Below are positions 1 through 5,906 of a stretch of 7,001 bases of DNA, one piece after another. Both the position numbers and the translations under genes were made by a program. This DNA is from an uncultured Collinsella sp. (GTDB lineage Bacteria; Actinomycetota; Coriobacteriia; Coriobacteriales; Coriobacteriaceae): the NCBI GenBank assembly GCA_902479205.1, contig CABSNX010000105.1:1-7001 (forward strand), given 5' to 3'. Position 1 is the first letter of the stretch; every line of letters starts with the position of its first letter. The notes beneath the pieces are model-generated. The model made no database searches. It was not told the origin of the DNA and saw only the letters and a list, made by a program, of their open reading frames with translations.

Positions 1-31
1 GTCGGCAGCGTCAGATGTGTATAAGAGACAG
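1..31 (+). other. Residual Nextera/Tn5 sequencing adapter (not genomic)
   Basis: The first 31 bases match the Nextera read-1 transposase adapter, lacking only its first two bases. They end in the 19-bp Tn5 mosaic end AGATGTGTATAAGAGACAG at 13-31. This is a library-preparation sequence left at a contig end, not a natural transposon end. It puts an in-frame stop (TAA at 22-24) just upstream of the first gene, which hides the fact that the gene continues leftwards in the organism. Any start codon or ORF called inside these bases is an artefact. Confidence 0.97.
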
Positions 32-873
32 CTTCCGTCGTCGCCGGCGCGCTCGCCGGCTGTCAGCGTCCGTCCACGCTCAAGGTGGTTCAGCCCACGA
101 CGGGCGGCGGCCGCGACGACCTGTCCGATTCCGTGATCGGCAAGGACAAGATCCGCATTGGCATGGAGGCGGCCTACGCTCCGTACAACTGGCAGGTCTC
201 CGAAGCCAGCGAGTACACCATTCCCATCGACAACGTGCAGGGAGCCTATGCCGACGGCTACGACGTGCAGATTGCCAAGATTGTCTGCAAGGCCCTCGGC
301 GGCGAGCCCGTTGCCGTCAAACAGAGCTTCTCGGGCCTTATCGATTCGCTCAACAACGGCCAGATCGACCTCATCATCGCCGGTATGAGCGCCACGCCCG
401 AGCGTGAGGAGTCGGTCGGCTTCTCCGACCCGTACTTTATCGGTTACTTTGGCCTGTTCGTAAAAGAGGGCTCGCCCTACCAAAATGCGACAAAGCTCAG
501 CGACTTTAGCGGCGCCACGGTCCTCGGCCAAAAGGACACCATGCTTGATACCGTCATCGACGAGATCCCGGGCGTTGTGCACAAAAACCCGGTCGATTCG
601 GTCCCCACGGTGTTCTCGAATCTGCTGCAGGGCACGTGCGACGCCGTGACCTACAACACCGAGAACGAGAAGGGCTATATGGCCCAAAACCCGGGCATTG
701 TCCCCATTCATTTTGCCGAGGGCGAGGGCTTTAAGCAGGAGGTCGCGGCAAACGTCGGCTGCCGCAAGGGCTCGGACAAGCTGCTTAAGCTCATCGACAA
801 GACACTCAAGGGCATTAGCCAAGAGGAGCGCGACCAAATGTGGGACGCGTGCCTCGATCGTCAGCCGGCATAG
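32..873 (+). CDS. Amino-acid ABC transporter substrate-binding lipoprotein (5'-truncated)
   Basis: This is the extracellular receptor of a polar amino-acid importer, family 3 solute-binding protein (SBP_bac_3 fold). The frame is open from the adapter junction; the first complete genomic codon is at 34. It reads SVVAGALAGC, a classic lipobox with the lipidated Cys at 61-63, so only the start and front of the signal peptide are missing. The mature protein is 270 residues, usual for the family. Counting from that Cys, the domain begins near residue 28 (KIRIGMEAAYAPYNW). The ligand-carboxylate Arg is at about 115 in the signature MSATPEREESVGFSDPY. The second-lobe segment DAVTYNTENEKGY has Asn at about 199, where many relatives have Asp or Glu. 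Cysteines also occur at 76, 193, 234 and 264 and could form disulfides. A GTG at 85 could be mistaken for the start, but it lies after the lipobox. The permease follows 9 nt later. The exact substrate cannot be told. Confidence 0.93.
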
Positions 874-882
874 GGAGGCAGC

Positions 883-2031
883 ATGAAAACCATCAATCGT
901 CTGGCCTCCTTTATCAAGGCCGACCACCGTTATGTGTACCTGGGCACGAGCGTCATCGCGGCGCTCGGCCTGGCGTTTAGTCAGCGCAATCCCACACCGC
1001 TGAGCTTCTTAGCCCCCACCGGTATCTTCCAGGATTGCCTATGGGCGATTCTTTGGGTCTGGATTGTCGTGTCGGCGGCGGCGCTGGTCACTAAACTCAT
1101 GCATTGGAATGACTATCGCGAAAAGTCGCCGTTCGCATCCGAGCGTTTCCGCCACGGCGCGCGCCTGGGCAGCTACGTCGTGGTCGCCATCGCGGCGATC
1201 TTCTTTATCGACCGTTGCGTCATGTCGTTTATCGACCTGGTACAGGTGAGCATTGTCTCGGACTCCAACCCCAGCGACTTTTTGTCGAGCCTGGTCTACA
1301 TGACCTACAAGAGCGGCGACTTCTTTATCCGCGGTATCGAGATCACCATCGCGCTTGCCACCTTCGGCACTGTCATCGCATTCTTCCTGGCGCTGCTCTT
1401 TGTGTTCCTGCGTATTCAGACGTTCGACCGCGTGGATAACGATCTGGTGCGCTTCTTTAAGAGCATCGGCCGCGGCTTTGCGACCATCTACTCCACCATC
1501 GTGCGCGGCACGCCCATGATGGTCCAGGGCCTGCTCATCTATTACGCGGGCTTCACCGTTTTGCGCGGCATGGGATTCGAGACCGCTCAGGCCAACCAGA
1601 TTTGGAGTACCTTCACCGCCGGCCTCGTCACTATCTCGCTCAACTCCACCGCCTACATGATGGAGGTCCTGCGCGGCGGCATCGAGTCCATCGATCCCGG
1701 CCAGGCCGAGGCAGCACGCTCGCTGGGTCTGTCGCAGTGGCAGGCTATGCGCAAAGTCGTGTTCCCCCAGGGCATTAAAAACGCGATTCCGGCGCTCACC
1801 AACGAGCTCATCATCAACATCAAGGATTCGTCGGTGCTCTCGGTCATCGGCGTGTTCGACCTTATGTACGCCACTACCACGGTCGCCGGCGTGTACTACC
1901 GCCAGATGGAGGTCTACTGCGTGGCGCTCGTGGTCTACCTGATCCTGACGCTCGTGGCGAGCCGCCTGCTCGAGGCCTTTGGCAAAAAGCTCGGCGCCGA
2001 AGCCCCGGCAACGCTGCCCAGCTCCAACTAG
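883..2031 (+). CDS. Amino-acid ABC transporter permease with extended N-terminus
   Basis: This is the membrane channel subunit of the importer, in the polar amino-acid (His/Gln/Arg type) permease family. The ATG at 883 follows an AGGGAGG ribosome site. The protein has 382 residues, against about 220-240 for typical members. The conserved core starts near residue 145. Hydrophobic helices lie at about 150-175, 212-226, 243-262, 306-330 and 345-362. The ATPase-docking EAA loop is EAARSLGLSQWQAMRKVVFP at 276-295. The first 140 residues add three more hydrophobic segments (about 18-33, 52-70, 96-115) joined by basic and hydrophilic stretches. No second permease is present, so the channel is probably a homodimer. 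The gene sits between the binding protein (9 nt before) and the ATPase (22 nt after), which implies co-transcription and coupled function. Confidence 0.94.
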   Translation: MKTINRLASFIKADHRYVYLGTSVIAALGLAFSQRNPTPLSFLAPTGIFQDCLWAILWVWIVVSAAALVTKLMHWNDYREKSPFASERFRHGARLGSYVVVAIAAIFFIDRCVMSFIDLVQVSIVSDSNPSDFLSSLVYMTYKSGDFFIRGIEITIALATFGTVIAFFLALLFVFLRIQTFDRVDNDLVRFFKSIGRGFATIYSTIVRGTPMMVQGLLIYYAGFTVLRGMGFETAQANQIWSTFTAGLVTISLNSTAYMMEVLRGGIESIDPGQAEAARSLGLSQWQAMRKVVFPQGIKNAIPALTNELIINIKDSSVLSVIGVFDLMYATTTVAGVYYRQMEVYCVALVVYLILTLVASRLLEAFGKKLGAEAPATLPSSN

Positions 2032-2053
2032 GCTCAAGACGAGGAGAATCATC

Positions 2054-2839
2054 ATGGCAGATACCGCCACTACCGGCGTTGCGGCCGCCGCACAGACCAA
2101 TGAGCCGCTCATCCGCGTCGAGGGCCTGCGCAAGAGCTTCGGTTCGCTCGAGGTGCTCAAGGGCATCGACCTGTCCGTTAACCACGGCGAGGTCGTTACC
2201 ATCATCGGTGCCTCGGGCTCGGGAAAGTCGACCTTCCTGCGCTGCCTCAACCTGCTCGAGACCCCGGACGCGGGCCACATCTGGTTCCATGGCCAGGACC
2301 TCACGGCCGAGCGTTGCAACATTAACAAGCTGCGTGAGGACATCGGCATGGTGTTCCAGGGCTTCAACCTGTTCAACAACATGGACGTGCTCGACAACTG
2401 CACGCTTGCGCCCGTCACGCTCAAAAAGATGAGCAAGGCCGAGGCCGAGAAGGTCGCGATGGAGCATCTGACGAGCGTGGGGCTCGAAAAGTTCGCGCAC
2501 GCCGCCGTGGGTCGCCTGTCCGGTGGTCAAAAGCAGCGCGTGGCCATCGCGCGCGCCCTGTGCATGAATCCGCAGATCATGCTGTTCGACGAGCCGACCT
2601 CCGCACTCGACCCCGAGATCGTGGGCGAGGTGCTCGAGGTTATGCGCAAGCTCGCGGCCGACGGCATGACCATGGTCGTCGTCACGCACGAGATGGCCTT
2701 TGCCCGCACGGTGTCCGACCGCGTGGTCTTTATGGACAAGGGCGTGGTACTCGAGGATGCCGCGCCGGCCGAGCTCTTCGGCAACCCCAAGCACCAGCGC
2801 ACCCGCGAGTTCCTCTCGCGTTATCTCGAGGACAAATAA
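2054..2839 (+). CDS. Amino-acid ABC transporter ATP-binding protein
   Basis: This cytoplasmic ATPase powers the importer. I chose the ATG at 2054 because a GAGGAG ribosome site (2041-2046) sits 7 nt upstream. A longer in-frame start at 1979 would overlap the permease and add 25 non-family residues. The 261-residue product has every ABC motif in order: Walker A GASGSGKST (52-60), Q-loop Gln102 (FQGFN), signature LSGGQ (155-159), Walker B IMLFDE (175-180) followed by PTSALD, and the H-loop His212 (VVVTHEM). Length and motif spacing match the GlnQ/HisP-type ATPases of polar amino-acid uptake systems. The first 18 residues are Ala/Thr-rich and probably flexible. It is the last gene of the transporter operon; a GC-rich hairpin follows the stop codon by 23 nt. 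Confidence 0.96.
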   Translation: MADTATTGVAAAAQTNEPLIRVEGLRKSFGSLEVLKGIDLSVNHGEVVTIIGASGSGKSTFLRCLNLLETPDAGHIWFHGQDLTAERCNINKLREDIGMVFQGFNLFNNMDVLDNCTLAPVTLKKMSKAEAEKVAMEHLTSVGLEKFAHAAVGRLSGGQKQRVAIARALCMNPQIMLFDEPTSALDPEIVGEVLEVMRKLAADGMTMVVVTHEMAFARTVSDRVVFMDKGVVLEDAAPAELFGNPKHQRTREFLSRYLEDK

Positions 2840-2862
2840 CCGACCGCAAACGCTTATGTGGC

Positions 2863-2887
2863 AGGGCCGCTCCGGTGGGGCGGCCCT
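2863..2887 (+). terminator. GC-rich hairpin after the transporter operon
   Basis: AGGGCCGC (2863-2870) and GCGGCCCT (2880-2887) form a perfect 8-bp stem with a 9-nt loop. It lies 23 nt after the ATPase stop and 24 nt before the peptidase start. No T-run follows, so it is not a textbook intrinsic terminator. It could end or attenuate transcription, protect the transporter mRNA 3' end, or only lower read-through into the peptidase gene. Confidence 0.45.
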
Positions 2888-2911
2888 CGTCATCACAATC
2901 GAAAGGATGCC

Positions 2912-4339
2912 ATGGCCGAGGTTTGGCGCTTCTTTGCGCATGAGGATGATTTTGCCGATTTGGACGAAGCTGGCGCGTGCGAGCGCTTGGGCCGCGTGCT
3001 GTCGTTTCCGACTGTCTCGAGCATGGATGCCGAGGCGGTGGACTGGCAGCCCTTCGACGACCTGCGCGTCTATATGCAGCAGGCCTGGCCGCGCGTGTTT
3101 GCGGCGGGCGAGGTCGAGCTTATCGACCATTCGCTATTGGTGACGCTTAGCGGTTCCGACCCCGCCCTCAAACCCGTCATGCTCATGGGCCACATGGACG
3201 TGGTCCCCGTGGTGCCCGGCACCGAGGCTGACTGGACGCATGCCCCCTTTAGTGGCCACGTGGACGACACCTACATTTGGGGTCGCGGCGCTATCGACAT
3301 GAAGGACCAGGTCGCAGGCATTCTCGAGGCGGTTGAGTATGCGCTGACGCACGGCTGGGAGCACGAGCGCACGCTGCTGCTCGCCTTTGGCCAGGACGAG
3401 GAAACTACGCAGCACGGCGCGGGAGCAATCGGCCGCGTGCTCGAGGAACGCGGCGTTGAACTTGAATACCTGATCGACGAGGGCGACTACCGTATTGTTT
3501 CGGCTGCCGAGTACGGCGCGGGCGAGGGCTGGCTTATGCATGCCGACCTTGCCGAGAAGGGCTACGCCGACATCGTGCTCAAGACGAAGAGTGAGGGCGG
3601 GCATTCGTCCAACCCCTACGGCGGTACATCGCTCGAGGTGCTGAGCCGCGCCATCGCCGCAATCTGCGATATCGAGTGGCCGACGCGCGTCACGGACCTG
3701 CTTGCCGCACAGCTCGTCGAGCTGGGGCTCTACACGGCGGATGAGATTGCCGCCAACGGGGATGCCATTGTCCGCGATTGCCTCGTCAGCAACAAGCTCT
3801 ATCCGCTGGTGACGACCACCTGCGCGCCCACGCAGATCGAGGGCGGCAGCACTGGCGCTAACGTGATGCCACAGGATATGTGGGCCAATATCAACTTCCG
3901 CATGCTCGAGGGTACGGGCGTGGCCGATGTCGTTACCTGCTGCTGCGAGGCCGTTGCCGCGGCGGGCCTTGCCGGACGTGTGGAGGTCGAACTCGGCCCC
4001 GGCAGCTCCGAGCCCTCGCCGTCCCCGCGTGTCGGCGGACCGGGACTTGAGGCCGTTCGCGCCATTGCCGCCCGCTATTTCCGTGATCCAAAGGGGACGG
4101 AGGAAAACGGATCATCTACGACGGGCGGGGCTCCTGTCAGCATCGTCCCCTCAACTGTCATCGGCGCGACCGACGCTGCCAACTATCAGCGCATTTGCTC
4201 CGAGTGCATTCGTTTTTCGGCGTTTGTGGTCGACGATGACGAGTGCGAGCGCGGTGTCCACGGCACTAACGAGCGCATTACCCGCCGTGCCTACCTCCAG
4301 GGTGTCCGCTTCCTCATCGCCTTGCTCCACACGCTCTAG
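2912..4339 (+). CDS. M20-family zinc metallopeptidase (carboxypeptidase S/PM20D1-like)
   Basis: A cytoplasmic (no signal peptide) two-metal hydrolase that probably cleaves dipeptides or N-acyl amino acids. The start at 2912 is preferred because AAAGGA lies at 2902-2907; an upstream in-frame start at 2858 would run through the hairpin. The product has 475 residues. The M20 residues are in place: metal ligand His94 and Asp96 in GHMDVVP, bridging Asp129 in GRGAIDMKD, the catalytic Glu163-Glu164 pair in GQDEETTQHGA, metal ligand Asp189 in YLIDEGD, and the last metal ligand His450 in ERGVHGTNE. His231 in KSEGGHSSNP fits the lid/dimerisation domain, about 215-340. Asp rather than Glu in the DEG motif, and the overall order, resemble carboxypeptidase S and PM20D1 more than the ArgE or DapE types. 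It lies directly after an amino-acid importer, so a role in amino-acid supply is inferred. The true substrate is unknown. Confidence 0.9.
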   Translation: MAEVWRFFAHEDDFADLDEAGACERLGRVLSFPTVSSMDAEAVDWQPFDDLRVYMQQAWPRVFAAGEVELIDHSLLVTLSGSDPALKPVMLMGHMDVVPVVPGTEADWTHAPFSGHVDDTYIWGRGAIDMKDQVAGILEAVEYALTHGWEHERTLLLAFGQDEETTQHGAGAIGRVLEERGVELEYLIDEGDYRIVSAAEYGAGEGWLMHADLAEKGYADIVLKTKSEGGHSSNPYGGTSLEVLSRAIAAICDIEWPTRVTDLLAAQLVELGLYTADEIAANGDAIVRDCLVSNKLYPLVTTTCAPTQIEGGSTGANVMPQDMWANINFRMLEGTGVADVVTCCCEAVAAAGLAGRVEVELGPGSSEPSPSPRVGGPGLEAVRAIAARYFRDPKGTEENGSSTTGGAPVSIVPSTVIGATDAANYQRICSECIRFSAFVVDDDECERGVHGTNERITRRAYLQGVRFLIALLHTL

Positions 4340-4345
4340 AATGTG

Positions 4346-4366
4346 ACAAAGCGACAGTCCCTTTGT
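4346..4366. repeat. REP-like short palindrome
   Basis: ACAAAGCGAC-A-GTCCCTTTGT forms a 10-bp stem with one C/C mismatch around a single central A, starting 7 nt after the peptidase stop. The core resembles the ACAAAGGGACAGTCCCTTTGT-type palindromes that I recall as dispersed intergenic repeats in several bacteria, some linked to REP-associated Y1 transposases. That link is from memory and was not searched. It could double as a weak transcription end or mRNA stabiliser for the peptidase gene; there is no T-tract. Confidence 0.6.
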
Positions 4367-4368
4367 TG

Positions 4369-4420
4369 GCCGTTGGGAACGTTCTTAAACGACTAGTCAT
4401 TAAGGAACATACCCAACGGC
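4369..4420. repeat. 52-bp imperfect palindrome
   Basis: The two halves are inverted about the point between 4394 and 4395, in the exact core GACTAGTC (4391-4398). The outer arms GCCGTTGGG (4369-4377) and CCCAACGGC (4412-4420) match perfectly. Overall 21 of 26 positions pair, with mismatches scattered between the arms. It begins 3 nt after the REP-like palindrome, so the two make one composite element. One half recurs downstream of prfA at 5881-5906. Structure plus recurrence suggest a small non-autonomous mobile or REP/MITE-type repeat rather than an operator. Confidence 0.7.
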
Positions 4421-4516
4421 TACGTCCACTCATTCCGTGCGGGTTATATGCAGGTTTGTCTGCGCACGCTATCATGTATGGGTTAGACCGCAACTATGTA
4501 CCCCACACGCGAAGGG

Positions 4517-4549
4517 ATGCGCATGTATCTGAAGATCGACATGTTCTAG
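4517..4549 (+). CDS. Possible 10-codon leader ORF upstream of prfA
   Basis: ATG at 4517 to TAG at 4547-4549 encodes MRMYLKIDMF. GAAGGG (4511-4516) abuts the first ATG, which is too close. It is well placed, 6 nt away, for the second in-frame ATG at 4523, giving MYLKIDMF. GCGCATG (4519-4525), overlapping the start, can pair with CATGCGC (4574-4580), and a competing hairpin GGCGC-CAT-GCGCC occupies 4569-4581. The layout is compatible with a leader-peptide control region for prfA, but such a short ORF can easily arise by chance. No family is recognised. Confidence 0.2.
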   Translation: MRMYLKIDMF

Positions 4550-4630
4550 CTGGGCTTACCCCCGCAGTGGCGCCATGCGCCCCATCAACTCTGCCGATTT
4601 TCATCTTCACGCATATAAAGGAGTCCTGCC

Positions 4631-5698
4631 ATGCGCGACAAGCTCGAAAAGATCATCAAGGCCTACGAGGAGCTCGAGAAGAAGCTGTCCGACCCGGCCG
4701 TCGCCTCCGACATCAAGGAGTTCACGCGTCTCAACAAGGAGTACGCGCACCAGTCCGACCTCATTGCTGCCTCGCGCGAGTACATCGGCGCGCTCGACGA
4801 CATCGAGGCTGCCAAGGAAATGCTCCACGATACTACCGATGCCGATGAGAAGGAGATGCTCCAGATGGACATCTCCGAAAACGAGGCCAAGCTTCCCCAG
4901 CTCGAGGAAGACATCAAGTACATGCTCATCCCGAGCGACCCCAACGACGACAAGAACACCATCGTCGAGATCCGCTCCGCCGCCGGTGGCGACGAGGCGG
5001 CCATCTTCGCCGGCGACCTGTACAAGATGTACCAGCGCTTTTGCGAGTCGCGTGGCTGGAAGACCACCGTGCTCGATTCCAGTCCCAGCGAGGCCGGCGG
5101 CTTTAAGTCCATCGAGTTCAAGGTCGAGGGTGACCGCGTCTACTCCGTCATGAAGTTCGAGTCCGGCGTGCACCGTGTCCAGCGCGTTCCCAAGACCGAG
5201 TCCCAGGGCCGCATCCAGACCTCCACGGCAACCGTCGCCGTGCTTCCCGAGGCCGAGGAGATTGACGTCCAGATCAACCAGTCCGACCTGCGCATCGACA
5301 CTTACTGCGCTTCGGGCCCTGGCGGTCAGTGCGTTAACACCACCTACTCCGCCGTGCGCATCACCCACCTGCCCACTAACACCGTGGTGCAGTCGCAGGA
5401 GCAGCGCTCCCAGATCCAGAACCGCGAGGTCTGCATGCAGATGCTGCGCGCCCGTCTGTACGAGATGGAGCTCGAGAAGCAGCAGGCAGAGCTTGGCGCC
5501 GAGCGCCAGAGCCAGATCGGCCACGGCAACCGTTCCGAGAAGATCCGCACCTACAACCAGCCCCAGGACCGCGTGACCGATCACCGCATCGGCTTCAACT
5601 CCACCTACAACGGCGTTCTTCTGGGCGACCAGCTCGGCACCGTGATCGAGGCACTCGCCGCCGCCGAGCGAGCCGAGAAGCTGGCACAGGCCGTGTAG
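4631..5698 (+). CDS. prfA: Peptide chain release factor 1 (RF1)
   Basis: RF1 reads UAA and UAG in the ribosomal A site and triggers release of the finished protein. The ATG at 4631 follows AAAGGAG (4617-4623) by 7 nt. The 355-residue length is typical. The N-terminal PCRF region covers roughly 1-200. The RF1-type codon-recognition tripeptide PxT is PKT (187-189), not the SPF of RF2. The catalytic GGQ is at 231-233 within SGPGGQ. The C-terminal signature RSEKIRTYN..PQ.RVTDHRI spans 301-320. Several usually conserved positions differ: Gln196 replaces the His of GRIHTS, Cys226 replaces the Arg of RxSGxGGQ, Cys234 follows GGQ, Tyr239 replaces Asp in NTTDSA, and Gln310 replaces Phe in YNFPQ. The frame is clean, so this is not decay. 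prmC, whose product methylates the GGQ Gln (here Gln233), lies about 600 nt downstream. Confidence 0.97.
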   Translation: MRDKLEKIIKAYEELEKKLSDPAVASDIKEFTRLNKEYAHQSDLIAASREYIGALDDIEAAKEMLHDTTDADEKEMLQMDISENEAKLPQLEEDIKYMLIPSDPNDDKNTIVEIRSAAGGDEAAIFAGDLYKMYQRFCESRGWKTTVLDSSPSEAGGFKSIEFKVEGDRVYSVMKFESGVHRVQRVPKTESQGRIQTSTATVAVLPEAEEIDVQINQSDLRIDTYCASGPGGQCVNTTYSAVRITHLPTNTVVQSQEQRSQIQNREVCMQMLRARLYEMELEKQQAELGAERQSQIGHGNRSEKIRTYNQPQDRVTDHRIGFNSTYNGVLLGDQLGTVIEALAAAERAEKLAQAV

Positions 5699-5701
5699 TG
5701 G

Positions 5702-5729
5702 GTTACGCGGTTTTACCAAACCGCGTAAC
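5702..5729. terminator. Perfect 12-bp hairpin just after prfA
   Basis: GTTACGCGGTTT (5702-5713) and AAACCGCGTAAC (5718-5729) pair perfectly around a TACC loop, starting 4 nt after the prfA stop codon. Position and stability point to transcription termination or 3' end protection. No T-run follows on either strand, so intrinsic termination is uncertain. Confidence 0.6.
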
Positions 5730-5742
5730 GGCTCGACGCTGC

Positions 5743-5840
5743 AAACGCCCCTAAGCGGCAATCTGACGTTCAATCGTCGGTCGCGTACCGAAGTACGCTT
5801 CCCTCCTCTTTCACGTCACCTTGCTCGCTTAGGGGCGTTT
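5743..5840. ncRNA. 98-nt nested hairpin element (structured RNA or palindromic repeat)
   Basis: The outer arms AAACGCCCCTAAGCG (5743-5757) and CGCTTAGGGGCGTTT (5826-5840) are a perfect 15-bp inverted repeat. Past a one-base bulge (T5825) they continue with GCAA/TTGC (5758-5761, 5821-5824). Inside, after a 2x2 internal loop, TGACGT (5764-5769) pairs with ACGTCA (5813-5818). At the centre GCGTAC-CGAA-GTACGC (5783-5798) is a perfect 6-bp hairpin. Read on the minus strand, this apical hairpin carries a UUCG loop closed by C-G, an especially stable RNA tetraloop. On the plus strand the outer stem ends in TTTT (5838-5841), as in an intrinsic terminator. It may be a terminator, a small RNA or a MITE-like repeat; the sequence alone does not decide, and I do not recognise a known RNA family. 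Confidence 0.5.
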
Positions 5841-5880
5841 TCGCTGACTTATGCTCAACCTGCGGCGCCTTAGAGGTGGT

Positions 5881-5906
5881 CATTGGGGACGTTCTTAAAT
5901 GACTAG
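5881..5906. repeat. Half copy of the 52-bp palindrome
   Basis: These 26 bases match 4371-4396 at 23 of 26 positions, including the exact 11-mer ACGTTCTTAAA and the central GACTAG. Past the centre the similarity stops instead of continuing into the inverted half. The next bases, GTTGGGTACATT (5907-5918), resemble the reverse complement of the other arm, as if a second half-unit were joined head to tail. The two copies lie on either side of prfA, 1510 nt apart. Confidence 0.6.

Noticed and set aside
13..31. Tn5 mosaic end as evidence for a natural transposon
   Set aside because: It is joined to the synthetic adapter tail at 1-12, there is no transposase, and it lies exactly at the sequence end, so it is a library artefact.
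15..407. Open frame of 130 codons from the window start
   Set aside because: It starts inside the sequencing adapter and overlaps the binding-protein gene in another frame; its Arg-rich product is a typical GC-rich shadow.
1039..2436. 465-codon open frame on the minus strand
   Set aside because: It lies opposite the permease and ATPase genes, which have clear family motifs; long antisense frames are common in GC-rich genes and this one shows no family motif.
1874..3130. 418-codon open frame on the minus strand
   Set aside because: Antisense to three real genes and across the intergenic hairpin; low-complexity His/Arg/Leu-rich product without recognisable domains.
4340..4630. Sigma-70 promoter for prfA
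   Set aside because: TATCAT (4469-4474) and similar boxes occur, but none has a -35 partner at acceptable spacing, so I do not call a promoter.
4363..4848. 161-codon open frame reading from the palindromic repeats into prfA
   Set aside because: It passes through the palindrome and then reads prfA in the wrong frame; no ribosome site or family resemblance.
4607..5773. 388-codon open frame on the minus strand opposite prfA
   Set aside because: Leu/Val/Gly/Asp-rich product mirrors prfA codon use. The TTG start lies inside the nested hairpin, and no domain is recognisable despite a GAGGAGGG run upstream.
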